In this document: positions 24,151-36,471 of the stretch, piece by piece
Layout: each line of letters begins with the position of its first letter
Numbering within the stretch: position 1 is the first letter of the stretch
Made by a program: the position numbers and the translations under genes
Notes under the pieces: model-generated
The model's input: only the letters and a program-made list of their open reading frames with translations
Told to the model about the DNA's origin: nothing
Databases searched by the model: none
NCBI GenBank assembly: GCA_021442155.1
Contig: CM038232.1
Coordinates: 65,081,555 to 65,145,554, forward strand
Source: Cymbidium sinense
Taxonomy: Eukaryota > Streptophyta > Magnoliopsida > Asparagales > Orchidaceae
Reading direction: 5' to 3'
Length of the DNA stretch: 64,000 bases

Positions 24151-24209
24151 AACAGTACAGGCAAAACTCCAAGCTACACCCAGCTATTCTTCCAACACAA
24201 TTCATAGAT

Positions 24210-24405
24210 GACTAGCCATTGGTTAAACCAATCAAAATTTTAGATGAAAGAACTATACTACAAGTAGATAGACATATAAAAGAACTACTAATACAATGGG
24301 ATGGAATGTTATCAAAGGATGCATCTTGGATACCATTCAAAGAGCTCTAGAAGGCTTACCCTAATTTTGACCTCGAGGACAAGGTCGATTGTTGGGAAGG
24401 GGGTA
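24210..24405 (+). pseudogene. Chromodomain-like tail of the chromovirus integrase
   Basis: The end of pol reads KPIKILDERTILQVDRHIK, ELLIQWDGMLSKDASWIPF and YPNFDLEDKVDCWEG. This matches the C-terminal chromodomain of plant chromoviruses (an L.QW.G....A.W core followed by F..LEDK), thought to guide insertion to certain chromatin. One stop lies inside (TAG after KEL). The reading continues across the polypurine tract into the 3' LTR. Confidence 0.8.
24394..24403 (+). promoter_or_regulatory. Polypurine tract of the chromovirus
   Basis: gggaaggggg lies three bases before the 3' LTR. It is the expected primer site for second-strand synthesis. Confidence 0.85.
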
Positions 24406-24406
24406 A

Positions 24407-25051
24407 TGATATGGACCCAGTGCTTACATCAAACATCAAGAAAAGAGGAAGAAAATCTCCAAACTTGGCTAAAAGACTTTGTTAAATAAAATAGCAAAGA
24501 AAAATACTTCAAGAAGAGACACACAAAGCCAAGATCAGACTACTATAATAAACTGAATACAAGTAATTGCTTAGCAAATAAAACCCTGAGATCTACTAAA
24601 TACCAGATCAGACAACCACAACAACAAAATAACAAAAATTGTGCAAGAAAATCAAGATATGGATGATAGAAACATGTAAAGAAAATAAAATAACAAACAA
24701 TCTAACAGAAAGTAGTTAGATTAGGTAAGAATGTAAAGAAACTAGGGCTATAAATAAGCTCTGAAGAATATGGTAATATTGACTCGCTTCTCTTCTTCTT
24801 CTTCTTCTTCTTCTTCTTCTTCTTTGGGCCGATCTCCCTCTCCTCAGCAAAATCCCTAACTTCTTTCTCCTGAGCTCTCTCTTCCTCTCCACCATTCTCT
24901 CTGGAGCCTTTGGCCGCTCGAAAGGTCGCTAATACGAAGTTTAGTTTCTTCCTCGACAAGATACGCGGTTCCTTCCTAGGAAGATTCATCTAAAGGACGA
25001 GAGAAAGATGCGTGTGGCTCATCAATGTAGAGATTACCCATAGGTCACATC
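24407..25051 (+). repeat. 3' LTR of the chromovirus
   Basis: It pairs with 19434-20075. It starts TGATATGGACCCAG and ends CACATC, followed at once by the GATAA target duplication, so the final A seen in the 5' LTR appears to be missing. TATA box at 24749-24756 and a short (CTT)n tract are present. The 24702-24989 minus-strand ORF is a by-product of the CTT repeat. Confidence 0.92.
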
Positions 25052-25342
25052 GATAATGTCATTAGTTTAGTGATTAACAATGGTTAAAACTAATGTTAAT
25101 TATTCAACTTTGTATTAATTAAAACACAGAAATTAATATTCATATTGATTCCTAAACCCTTACAACAATCCTTCAAATTGGAAAGTTATTGCATTGATTT
25201 TTTTTAATCATTTCAAATGAAGTTTCTAATGATTTTCATCATTACAAACTTGTTATAGAATTCCTAACAAAAATTAAGCCTTATTAATACCTCTTCAACA
25301 AATATAAATAGATCTATATTTTTTTGAGTGTAAATCATTTTA

Positions 25343-25582
25343 GGGGAATTTACATACATATCACACTATTCTTATGTATTTACATATCTAATACTTAAAC
25401 TTCAATTTTACATATATAACATCCTAATCTTTTATATCACATCAAAATACTATCATCACTCACTTTTTTAAAAGTAAAATATACGTTTAAGTATACAAAA
25501 ATATTAGATAAATAAATATGTAACTTTATGTGTTAGATATGTAAATGCATAAGAACTGCGTGGTAAGTATGTAAATCATCCG
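25343..25582. mobile_element. MITE with about 50-bp terminal inverted repeats, copy 1
   Basis: It begins GGGGAATTTACATACATA and ends TATGTAAATCATCCG. The two ends are inverted copies for about 50 bp (outer ATTTACATACATA and inner TATGTATTTACATATCTAA). The 8-bp TCATTTTA flanks both sides (25335-25342 and 25583-25590). Family members lie at 36472, 51741 and 55694. The copy at 55694 is at the paralogous site with the same flanking repeat. Size, AT content and an 8-9 bp duplication fit a Mutator- or hAT-type MITE. Confidence 0.85.
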
Positions 25583-25844
25583 TCATTTTATTTGTACGAC
25601 ACTAATTTTAATAAAAGAACTTGAGCATCTTGAGTTTAGGAACATGAAATACTTTAAAATCACTTTATGATTTGATATTTAAAATTCATTTTTATGAATA
25701 TCATATCAAAATTTTATTGTCTTACATGCCCACTAACAAAGTACAGAACAAAAAGAAATTGATTGCATCACACCTGAAAGCACACATTCACACAACTCAA
25801 AACCATTGCATTGATAAAATACATTAAAAAAGCATTCAAATCTC

Positions 25845-26297
25845 TCAATTATTATTATTGGAATTTTTTGAGTTCCAGTACTTCTCAATCTCCTCAGCAG
25901 TTCTTCCTGGGATTCTCCCAGCAATCAAAGACCATCTGAAAATGATTAAACAATAGAAACAAAAAAATAATAATATTTATATTTTATGAAAAAAATGGAA
26001 AGGGAATGTATGATGTTTTTGATTTTACTACATACCTCTCTCCAACGAGCTTATACATCCTATTTATCAGATCAATCTCTTCCTTCGAAAACACATGCTT
26101 TGAATTCTGATTCTTATCTTCTGCACCAAATGTCATAAAGAAAATAAATAGTTAATCAACTATTAAGAATCTATAATTTTCTTCCAAATAAAAGTAAAAA
26201 AGCGAGCAATTTTCCTTTAAAGAAGCAATTAAGCAGGAAATGAATTTAAATGAACACCATTAGAACTATCATAACCATCCTCTGAGTTATGCTCCAT
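25845..26297 (-). CDS. Single-repeat R3-MYB transcription factor (CPC/TRY-like), copy A
   Basis: Three exons encode 71 residues: 26297-26258, 26120-26036 and 25935-25845, with introns of 137 and 100 bp that begin GT and end AG. The protein is one R3 MYB repeat with short tails: [15 protein letters not shown] at 24-38 and [20 protein letters not shown] at 42-61. The bHLH-contact signature D-L-x2-R-x3-L-x6-L-x3-R is complete (D30, L31, R34, L38, L45, R49). Such proteins (CAPRICE/TRIPTYCHON class) lack an activation domain and compete with R2R3-MYBs for bHLH partners, repressing trichome, root-hair or anthocyanin programmes. The second intron falls between Arg42 and Trp43, the usual place as I recall it. 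It ends in four Asn before TGA. Start choice: first ATG after a TATA box 114 bp upstream. No breaks seen; probably functional. Confidence 0.9.
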
Positions 26298-26410
26298 GGC
26301 AGCTATCTTCAAAGGAAATTGAAATATAATCTAAGTAATGTATATGATTTAAGGGTGAACTTGAGGTATCATGAATTTTTTTTCTGGAAATGATGAATGT
26401 GGTGAGATGC

Positions 26411-26417
26411 TTTTATA
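26411..26417 (-). promoter_or_regulatory. TATA box of R3-MYB copy A
   Basis: TATAAAA on the minus strand (CACTATAAAAGCATCTCACC), 114 bp before the ATG. The same box lies at the same distance in copy B. Distance and form fit a plant core promoter. Confidence 0.65.
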
Positions 26418-26636
26418 GTGAAAAAAATATCACTAAGGGGTGTTAAGAGAGGACAAATGGTGAGCAAATATAAAACATCATGAAAGGTCAATTTATTAAA
26501 TCTTGGTTGAAAGTGACTTAAAATTGAGCATTTGTTTTTATCTAATAAAAAAATACAACATCAAATCAATCTCTAAGGCATAAACACGTTGCAAGAAATA
26601 CATTTTTTTATCTTAAATAAAGATTTACGGGTTCAT

Positions 26637-27714
26637 TTGTAATAGTAGTGTTGTGTGCTGAAAAAATTCATGCGGTTGAGTAAAGTTTACGCCTTAGCTT
26701 TGTTAAGTTAAACGCCGATGTTTGAAGAATTAATGATAAAACTCAGAATTTTACGTGAAAAATCTCAAAAGAGGAAAAAACTACATTACAGTAAAATCTT
26801 ACTATGTATCTATTTCAAAGTACAAAATTTTCCGATACGGATTCTGATGTATGAGAATGGTTGGGAGCTATATAGCCATGGTTAGAGTGTAACAGTTGCT
26901 AGTGGTAGTAGATGATGGTGAAACAATGGCAATATGATCATTATAATTGGTAGCCGTGAGATAACAATAAATGTCAGCAGCCGATGATGTGATTGCAGCG
27001 GTGTCAGCGGCAGTGGTCGGCAACAATGCAATAGTGCGACAATGGCGGCGGCGTGGGCAACGATATTAGCGGGATAACTGAAACGATGTTGATGAGCGAA
27101 AGATGATGGTTGTAAGCGGCAGCGATGGTGGCAGCGGCAATGGCAGCTACGTAATGGTAGTCAATTGGATGACCGAGCGATGGTATAATTAATTGATGGT
27201 GCATGGTGCGGCGGTAACCGGCGATGTGGTAACCCAGTGATGACCGAGGTGGCGAGCGGCGACGAGGTGTGGGCGGCCGTTGAGTGGTGTGCGATTTTGC
27301 TTGGAGGATTTTCAAGCTTTAGAGCTCTCTCCTCTCTCAGCAGCTCTCATGAAGAATGAGGTTTTATGATTGGAGGAGTGGCATTTATGTAAATACATCC
27401 AAAAACCACTCCATCGGACGACTCTAAATGATTCCTTTGATCATTTGATGTATTTTAAGTATTTGAATGCTCAAATGAAGTCAGAATTATGAGATCTTGG
27501 GCTTGTTAGATCTGACTCGTCGAGACGCTCGATTTGACTATAAACACTCCACGTTTAAGTGCTATTTAAGGATTTAACTGATATCCCAAGGTTTACAATG
27601 ATATTTTAAGTGCTTGATCTCGAATAGTTTCAACTTAGGAAAAACTTGCTTTTGACATCAAGATTCGTACTTCGACTAGTGGTATTTTAAGTTCCATATC
27701 AAGTAACCTGAAAA
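26637..27714. other. Intergenic region with a GC-rich patch; possible LTR relic
   Basis: Bases 26930-27330 are rich in ggc, gca and gat triplets and far more GC-rich than the surroundings. The 27004-27315 minus-strand ORF lies inside and shows no domain. Around 26745-26800, 'ttacgtgaaaaatctcaaaagaggaaaaaac' resembles a phrase common in plant copia LTRs, so part of this stretch may be an LTR remnant. No gene is supported. Confidence 0.3.
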
Positions 27715-27960
27715 AATAGTGATAGAGGTGTTGTAGAAAAAAATATTACTTGAATAAGCTACAGCAGGCATACAAAAAAATTTTTTATTTCAAAAATTCA
27801 AATTACAGCTTTCTGATCATTATCGGAGTCAAGCCAAGTTAGAAAATGTAACTTTTTCACTGCAGAATCCTCAAAACACAGTTAAAACGTAACCTGAACA
27901 CAGTACCCAATGACATTGCGGTATGATGCTACGTTGCAATGCCACTGCTGCCCCGAACTA
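27715..27960. repeat. Dispersed repeat, copy 1 (partner at 37586-37855)
   Basis: Shares with 37618-37850 the blocks 'gaggtgttgtagaaaaa', 'aattacagctttctgatca', 'agttagaaaatgtaacttttt' and a 3' part with several 'gca.tg.cgg' phrases. Same orientation, diverged. Probably a small non-autonomous element. Confidence 0.6.
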
Positions 27961-28384
27961 TTTTAATCTTTACTCATAACACATACATCTTGAAATATAA
28001 TTTAATTTGGGTGCTAGTTTTTCATATATTTTTAGAGTAATAAATAAATAAAATACAAATATTTTGAAATTTAAGTGTGGTAAAAAAATTTATTGACAAA
28101 TTTAATATTCCCGTATATGCTGAGTTAATACGATATATGCTACATTGTAAATTATAAAGTTCTTCCTCTGATTAAAATTTTCTATTAAAAAGTTTAAATA
28201 AAAAGCATATTTATGTAATGTTACTTACCAAATAGTTTAATTGTACATTATTTACTTTAATTTAAAATTATTTAAAAATTTTATAAATAAATAAAAATTA
28301 TACATAAAACTATACATTTAAAATGCAATTACACCCTCTACCATTTAGACACTTTAACATACAATTGGCTTTTACATACTTCCT

Positions 28385-28925
28385 CGTTTCTGATCGTTTG
28401 ATTAACTAATCAAATAAGCATGAACTTTTCATAAATACTCGATTGCTAAATAAACAAGTTGAAAAAGGATGTTATTCGATTTATTTATGTTCATGAATAA
28501 TATTATTTAAAGCTTGTAAACAAGCTCATTAAAAAACTCAATTATGGCTCAATTACGGCTCTATTAAGGCTTGTTTGTAAACAATATTATTTATATTTTT
28601 AATTTTTTAGGCTTAATTAATACAGCTCATGTATATTTCTCAACAACTGGTTATGAACAAGCTTGATAAAGGTTTGATTAAAGATTGTTTATTTTATTAA
28701 ATAAGATACTCATTAATGAGCTCGATAATTTAACTTGAACTGAGCTCATGAACAAACTCGAATTGAGCTCGACTTGATAATATTAAATAATATGCGCATG
28801 TTCGACACAGCTCTCGCACTCAATGTCACATCTCTATCTGTACACATGTTGTGATCCTCACAAATCTAATGACAATTATGTCTATCACAGTGATACACAA
28901 CTTCCATCTTTCAACTCTCACAGGA
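28385..28925. repeat. 540-bp dispersed repeat, copy 1 (partner at 44965-45515)
   Basis: The two copies align over their length in the same orientation, from 'gattaactaatcaaat' through 'taatacagctcatgtatatt', 'ttattaaataagat.' and 'aatgagctcgataat', to 'ccatctttcaactctca'. It is rich in short 'gctcga' phrases. No ORF with a domain. Type unknown; likely part of a transposable element. Confidence 0.8.
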
Positions 28926-30284
28926 GGTGGGCGACAGGTGGCGACGACGGGCAACCAACAATTGTGGGACAACCATTCTCATTTTACACTAAGCGGTTTA
29001 TTTGAAATTCGCCTAATTTGGATGAATTTCAAATATACCATAAATCATATTTTTTAATGCTTTTCTAATACTTTGAAATTTTACTTTGCGCCATACCAAA
29101 CACTCATAAAATTAAAATCTCTGCATTTAATTTATTTGACACTACAAATACATCAAACCAAACAACCGCTAACTAGATTTCATTTGTTGATCTCATAATG
29201 TATGATCGGAGGGCATGTAAATTCCTTCAATAAAGACTATTCACCTAAGTAAATATGACACCAATTGGATTTTGATTACAGAAGAATTATGGAGATGAAA
29301 CACATGTAGATTTATAGTTGAATCTAACTATCATGCACATTTCTTTTACCAAGCATGAAATCATTTCAAGGGCCTTAGAGTTCAAGTATCAGTTTTGAAT
29401 CCAAGAGATCATAATTAAATTATTAGTTATGTAGGTTTGTTTGGTTGAAACTGTGATGTTTAAAATTATAATGGGGACACCATTAGATTTTAGGGGTGCT
29501 TATTGAAATGATCGAATATGAAATCAAGAAAGGATATACTACGTCAAAAAATAGAAATATTATCTTATGATGAACACAATCATCTAATAAGAACTCTTAA
29601 AGCCGATCAGTCTATATGTACTAAAGATTTTTCTCCTATGTTACACGGATAAAATAAGGTAGGATTTATTTCGAACTGAGTTATTAAGTTCCCTATAGGA
29701 GAAAGCACTCATAATTAATTACATCCTATGGGACATAAATCTCGTAAAAAAAACTCTCGATTAAAGTAATAGATTTTTATTTCTATGAATTTCAAAGCTT
29801 GATATCAAACGATTGGTGATTGTTGGAAATCAAGTGAGAGCTCAATTAGAAAGAGCTTTTAATGAAATCGAAAGGAGAATAAGTAAGAAGTGCTCATGTT
29901 ACTAGAAAGCTAGTGAGCACTTAAATCTATCCTATGAAGAGTCTTTATATTTTAAAAATTAAGAATTATTATCATTTGAGTTTATGCTTATTAGAAAGTT
30001 ATGACTTATATTCCAAAAATATAAGATTGTAGAAATACCTAAGAGGTGATGATTTATACTGGTACCAAGTGAGAAATAAACAACCACCAAATCTATGTTT
30101 AATAATGCCTCAACATAAGTTAGAAGCCCGACTTAACTCTACATGAAGAAATGGGATATGATTGCACATCCTTACTCAAAGATATGAACTTATCCCTACT
30201 CTTCTAAACTTACAACCGTCTGGTATGGCTACTAACTAACACCTCCTACACTTTAAAATCAAGTGAGCAAGTCATATGTCAAAC
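28926..30284. other. AT-rich intergenic DNA, no gene seen
   Basis: Only short chance ORFs. No repeat partner inside the window was recognised. Confidence 0.5.
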
Positions 30285-30400
30285 CAAGATAGCTCAGTTG
30301 TTACTTATTTAAGAAAAAAAACTTAAGAGCCTAGATTATGATGGGTTTGAAATCATATCCTAGACTAATGCAATAAAAATTACATATTATTATCCATTTT
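30285..30400 (+). mobile_element. Possible tRNA-derived SINE fragment
   Basis: TAGCTCAGTTGTT at 30290-30302 resembles a polymerase III A box, and GGGTTTGAAATC at 30343-30354 a B box, 53 bp apart. That spacing is slightly long for a tRNA head. No clear tail or flanking duplication was found. Confidence 0.35.
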
Positions 30401-33159
30401 TAACTTATCAATTTGACTCAAGCTTTGGTCGACAAGTTTGTATATATGCATGATGAAATTAAATTATTGGACAATCTACGATAAGAGTGATCTTTGCATA
30501 AGAAGTTATTGTTAACGGTCCTATGCTCCCCCCTTATCGTGTAATGAGTAAAGATCTCCTACATTCAAGGAGGGAAGACAATATGCATGCATAAGTTATA
30601 CATTCATCACAAACCTATGGTATCTAAATCTTTTAGTTGATTAACTCTTAAACTTTATGGTGAGATTTTGAGTTATTAATTTTTAATTCAAATTAATTTT
30701 AGGTGGAGATAAAAAATTTAAGTCCTAAAGACCGCAATCCAAATCACACAACAATCATCACACTTAAAGAAACATATAAAAAACTTGTGATTCTTATTTC
30801 ACAAATATAGTAAACACATCAAACATTCAATCAAATTAAAAGAATAATAAAAGATTGCGGCTGAGTTCCTCTATATACCCTAGAAAAGAAAATTATGTGG
30901 GTTGCTGAGCTCAACCTTTATATAGGCTGGATTATAATTACATAAGTAAAATTAAAGCAAATCATGTGGGTCTTCATCTCCACTTGTCCTCATGAACTTA
31001 GGCCTCTTAGGTTAAAGCTTTCTAGCCCTCGCACATCCTAAACCCAGCTCCAATCCTAAAACTAATACAAAAATTATATTTGAAACTTTTTTTAAAAAAA
31101 ATTCTAACTAAATCTACGAAACAAAGGTTAACTATAACATACATACTCATCAAGCAGTTATGATTCACATAATTGGACTTAGCACTAAAGGGTGTCAAGT
31201 CCACTTGCTCTAATAAATTATGTTTAAAGTGATAAATAACACTTAAAAGCAAAAGCATCTTTTTTTTTATTACAATGACTCATTTTATTAAGCGTAACCC
31301 CTGCAGAAAGTATTATTTGTCTAATAAACAACATCCTATCATCCAAACTAGCATACAAGTAATCCTAATCTAAAATAGTAGCCCATAAAACAAGAAAATC
31401 AATACATCATAATCAAGCATCAGCCTACCATAAGTTTAGAATTGTGACCAATCAATCTATCGTATGTATAAGGGCTACTGTGGTGAGATAAATCTATGCC
31501 TTAATATTTGAATTATAATTTGAGAATTAAATTTTAATTTATTACTATTAAGTGGTTCTAACTCAAATAATTGATGGCTTAAACAAAGCTTTTGAATTCT
31601 AATTTGATTTAAATTTGAGTTACATTTAATATTTTAAAGAGTATGAAGAATAGTGGGATCCACTTGTGATAGGATCCACTCTTCCTTACACTCTAATCCT
31701 AATAGAGTGAATAATTCATCAAAAGATAAAAGTTCACCCTAAGGATCTAATTTAAATAAATTTTATAAGTTTTGATTAATTTAATTATCTAGACTTTATT
31801 TTAATTATTAACTAAGCCAAAAATTTTAATTAACCTCAATTCTAAGCTAATCCAAATGGCTTCACAAAATCAATTAATTATATTACAACATCAAAAAACA
31901 CACTTAAGGATGCTTTATAATATTGTGATTAAAATTTTTAATTCGTTAATTATCACTTATTATTAATTAAATGATTAAATAAAAAATCCACATTAATGGC
32001 AAAATATTCCTAAAATTATGTACATATTCTCTAAAGTTGAGAAAGACTAGATAAACAGTCCATGAAGATTTGGGATGACTTAGAATTAATTTAGATTTAT
32101 CATATTATTTTATATTTTAAAGAATATTAAATTTAAGTATATGTTATAAAGCAATTAATCTTTATAGAAACATTAGAAATTAGATCTCAATACACCCATA
32201 AAACTTCATATCATTGGCAATTATGTTGACTTTTGATTATTTTTGATTTTTTTACTTAATCAATTAAATATCTAAATATAGAAAATATTTTATTATTTTA
32301 AATAAGTTAAATTTTTTTATTTTTTGACTTCTATTTATTATTGTAAGTCAATATATATATAATCAATTTATAATGGATTTTCAAATTGAAGGATTAGCTA
32401 ATTAAGTATTATATTAATTTAACTTAGTGTTATCATTTAAAATTCAATTAAGTGATATAATCATTTTAATTGTTATGAATTATTTTTAATGATTGATAGA
32501 ATTTTAGTTCTATCTTAAAAAACTTTTAATAAACTATAAAAAAATTATTTTAATATTATTATATTATTGGTGTTAACATATCAAATTCAAAATACACATG
32601 AAATTGATTTAAAATATTAATAATTTTTTTATAGGAGTCTTCATTGACTTCAACATTTACTCATGAAATTTGTGAGCCTTTTAGATTTAATTTTGATTAT
32701 ATATGCATCTTAATTGATTACTTCAGGATATTTAATTTTCATTTAGGTTTTATATTGAGTTAGTTTCCATTTTTTTAATTTTGTATAGTTTAATTATTTA
32801 TTTTGGAGTTTTAAGGATTGATTAACTTTTTTTAGATTCAATTTATTATAATTAAAAGGGAAACATGTTTTTTTTTAAAAAAAAAATTTTATTTATTTAT
32901 TTATTTTAAAAAAAAAAAGGGAAACATGTGATTATTCTTAACTGCTCAATCAAGAGTCGAACAACTATGAGTTAATCACAAACTAATAAGTGAAATCAGA
33001 TTGTTATATACTCAACTTAATCAGGGTTGACATTCCAAATAAATGGAATAAACGGTTTTGATTCGAGCGAATAAAACACATAATCGACGATGTATCTCAC
33101 TAAAACTAATCATAAAAATAGCATGTGAGAGATCTAAAGGTTGGATCATAACGACACTC
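30401..33159. other. AT-rich intergenic DNA, no gene seen
   Basis: Very AT-rich with many A and T runs (for example 32870-32920). A less AT-rich stretch around 30860-31060 with 'ctttatataggctggattat' could be an old LTR but no partner is present. No coding region is supported. Confidence 0.45.
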
Positions 33160-34160
33160 ATATTCAATTTACCAAACACAAGATCCCCAAGGTTTTAAAA
33201 ATGTTTGAGAAATTTACTCCACCAAAGCTAATGTCAGGTGAATTTCAAGTGAGAGGTATCTTCATTTGAAAGTATAAAACTCTGTTGAGATGCTTGTTAG
33301 ATGTCCACTTGCCAAATGCTCCGAAGATCGAACCATCACCACAGCTCATCGAATTTAATTGAACTAAGTCTTGGAGAACTCGGAAGAGGATGAGAGCTTT
33401 CCATCTCAATTCCTAAAACTCTCTGGAGTCTCTCTTTCTTTAGTGAGAGTAATATGGGGATTGGCACCTCAGCATAGGTTATCGTTGTGGGGAGTGAAAG
33501 GTGGCTGCTACTAGCAGGTTGATTTTAGCTAGTGGAAGAGTGCTGAGAGGTCAGTTCAACTAATGGAGGAGAGTTGAGGAGTGATGCTGCATTTTTGTTT
33601 TGGATAATATGGAGTTGAAGGTGTGGGAAGTGAGAGCTGTGAGCCTCGGTTTGGTATTAGGCATGTGGCTTTGTGAGGAGAAGCTGGCATGTCAGAGGCC
33701 GTGGTTGGGGCATTTTGAAGGATGCGACTTGGAGTTAGACAACCAAAGAAAGGGGGAGAAGCTGGTCAGTGAGAAGTAAACCATGCAAAGTAGTGAAGAG
33801 GGAGCACGCTCATGTATCGAGTAAAGAGAAAGGAGGGAAGCCAGGCATGAAGGCTGCTCTTGCGTGAGGGCATGAGCTGCACCAACTAAGGAAGGAAGAG
33901 TGTTGCCTGGGATTGTGTCTCGGCTGGGAGAAGGTCGTCAAGCAAAATAAAGTAAACGGATGGTGTTCGGCCTGTGCTCCAAAAAAAAAAAAAGAAATGA
34001 GGAGAGATGTTTGGCCAGCTATTGCACCTGAGCTGCTACACTGAGAGTTGTTCGTTGCTGGAGTGAGAGACGGCAATGACAGTGTGTCTCAAGTTGGGTC
34101 GTGCAAGTAGCAGGTGAAGGGTGACCTCCAGTAGAAAAAAAGGGAAGAAGTGCGAGAACC
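33160..34160. other. G-rich patch, possibly an old LTR remnant
   Basis: This kilobase is markedly richer in G on the + strand than its AT-rich flanks. The phrase 'gaaatttactccaccaaagctaatgtcagg' near 33210 resembles the Ogre LTR phrase near 1745 ('gaaattacctcaccggagctaatgtctgg'). The likeness is short, so relation to the Ogre LTR is tentative. No protein domain. Confidence 0.3.
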
Positions 34161-36471
34161 TTTTTTTTTATAGAAAAAATTATTATGTGCTATGTATTAA
34201 TTGAAAAGTGATATGTATTTCTTATAAATTGATAAGTATTTTAGTATATATTGATATTGTGTACTATTATGTAATTAATATGATATCAATCCATAATAAT
34301 ATAGAGCATTTCACAGCTGATATTCAACAATTATGTACTAATTGAGTGCACTATATTATTTGAGTTCGGATGATGTAGAGTTATATTCAGATTGTGCTTT
34401 AGAATGAAGAGGAGATGGCTTGCATGTGTTGAAGCGGGGAGAAAAAAAAAACGAGTCTTCCTATTCACGTGAAAAAAACAAAAATAGATAGGAATAGATG
34501 ACTTCTTTTTTTTTTTTTTTGCTTTTTCTAATTTGATGAAATTTGACTGTTGTCATAAATAATTTTGAAAATTTTATACAACTTTAACAGCTATAGTAAA
34601 GATTTATTTGATTATATTATGCAAATTAAAATTGTGTGTTTTAGCCTTTATTATTTAAAATTAAGTTAATTAATTTAATTAGTTTTAATTAAGGTCACTT
34701 AATTTATTTTAAGTCAACTTAATTTCATTTCATTTTAAAGAAGTTTTAATGATTCCATTGAATTTTGATTAAAGTTTTATTTTATTCTAAATAATTGGTT
34801 CAAGATAACTAAAAAATATTAAAGCATTTTAGTTATGATTTAACTAAGTTTAGTTTAAATAAAGCTTTAGTAAATTATGAATAATTTCATAAAAAAAAAT
34901 TAAGTTAATTTAAATTTAATTGAATCAAAATTGGCCAATTAATTATGTTAAAAATGATAATAATAATTGACAAATTTAATTGAGTTTATTTGAACACATT
35001 TGATTTAAATTTAAAATAATTTGAATTTTAAAAGAATATTTTGATAATGTTGAGTGAATTTTGATTTAATAAATTTAGATCGATGTTTATTATGTCTAGT
35101 AATAGACTTAATAAAAAAAATTATAATTTAATTTATTTATGTTTTGCTCATTCTGAAAATGAGATTAACACATGGACTCCCAATATATGTGGTGAACTCA
35201 TGAAGTATATAGTATATATTGGAATTAATCGAATTTTTATTGAAATTTTATATTTGAAGAGCAATATTATTTCTTTTGATTCTAAAAAAAAATTATTGAT
35301 CAATGTATTTTTCATAAGATCAGTCGAAGTAAATTTATCATCCTTGTGATATATATTAATGTTATTCTACTAACAAACAGTGATATAAACCTTCTGCATG
35401 AAACTAAGAAATTTCTTTTAAATAAAATTTAAAAATTATTGGGAATGCATCTTTTGTGTTAGGCATACAATTCATCAAGACATTCACGTGATATAATAAG
35501 AGTTTACTTATAATATTCAACTATTATAAATATTTTTTTCTAATCAAACTAAAATCTTCTTTTATCATATTTATTAAAAACACTGAAATAAAATTATATA
35601 ATTCCAATTATAGTTCAGCATAAATCATTGTAACTATATTTTTAACTCCTTTTAGTTATAATATAAGGCCAATTGAAAATATGCATGATATAAAATCATT
35701 CTACGTCAAATTTTCATGCTGTACATTCATACTTAGTATGTGTCATTAATCATATTACATTAGAAATCACTCATTAATCTTATTATAAAAAATTATAACA
35801 AAAAATACTTTTATTCAACATCAATATTATTAATAGACGAGATTATCTAAAAATATTTCTCTATAAAAATAACAAATTTTGAACTCTTTAATTATTTAAT
35901 AATATATAATTATCAAATATTATATGAAGCTCATGTTAAAGATTATTGAGAATTTTTAAATACAGGGTAACATATATATTAATTATACAATAGATCCTAT
36001 CTTACTTTTTAAGACTATTAAATTTGTTATCAAATAAGTATTTATTAATTTTTTTGATTTTTAAAACATCTTATTAATTTTATATAAAATTTATATTATA
36101 AAGAGATCAAGTATTTTATTTTATTTTTAATAATGAATTAAAATAAGAAAAAAAACTCAAATATAAATAAAGTCACAATTCTTAGCCCAAACTCAATAAA
36201 AGATAATGGAAGCACAAGGTTGATATTAACTTATTTTAAGTGAAATATACTTTCTTTGAACAACTGCTTTAATGTGATGTACATATTAAAATATTAAATA
36301 ATTAATAGCCAAAATAAATATAAATAAGAAATTAAGATGAATAAATTGCTAAAATGGCATAACAATATTAATTCAATTTTTCAATAATTAAAATATACTT
36401 TTGAATACATAATAATTTTTATTTTGCATTGAACCTCCTTGAAGTTTTGTAAAATGGCTTATTTAATTATA
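34161..36471. other. Very AT-rich intergenic DNA, no gene seen
   Basis: Long A/T runs. The 88-codon + strand ORF at 35083-35349 has no recognisable domain and an AT-driven composition; it is taken as chance. Confidence 0.5.

Larger units (their letters stand above)
19434..25051 (+). mobile_element. Complete chromovirus-type Ty3-gypsy retrotransposon
   Basis: It is flanked by the 5-bp target-site duplication GATAA at 19429-19433 and 25052-25056. The uninterrupted paralogous site near 55400 reads atcg-GATAA-tgtcatt, which proves the insertion limits. LTRs of 642 and 645 bp start with TGATATGGACCCAG and end in CACATC(A). Internal order is gag, protease, reverse transcriptase, RNase H, integrase, chromodomain-like tail and polypurine tract. 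All reading frames are broken by stops or frameshifts, so the copy is dead, although its LTRs are both present. Confidence 0.95.
17339..26636. repeat. Duplicated segment, copy A (contains R3-MYB copy A)
   Basis: From 'tgattgagggatttaaaata' to about 26636 this matches 53033-63870 in the same orientation, apart from insertions. The shared part includes about 2.1 kb of AT-rich sequence (17339-19433), the region 25052-25790 with a MITE, and the whole R3-MYB gene with its promoter. Copy A is interrupted by a chromovirus at 19434-25051; copy B lacks it. The stretch 17339-19433 has no recognisable coding domain; it includes a poly-A run near 17380 and a (GT)n run near 18390. Confidence 0.9.

Noticed and set aside
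24702..24989. 95-codon minus-strand ORF with a long Lys run
   Set aside because: A by-product of the (CTT)n tract in the 3' LTR.
25733..25924. 63-codon minus-strand ORF overlapping R3-MYB exon 3
   Set aside because: It is another frame of the exon; the true frame is fixed by the MYB repeat and splice sites.
27004..27315. 103-codon minus-strand ORF
   Set aside because: Lies in a GC-rich patch where long stop-free frames arise by chance; Pro/Arg/Ala-biased and without a domain.
35083..35349. 88-codon + strand ORF in very AT-rich DNA
   Set aside because: Composition follows the base content (Ile, Asn, Lys, Phe); no domain, no promoter or neighbour to support it.
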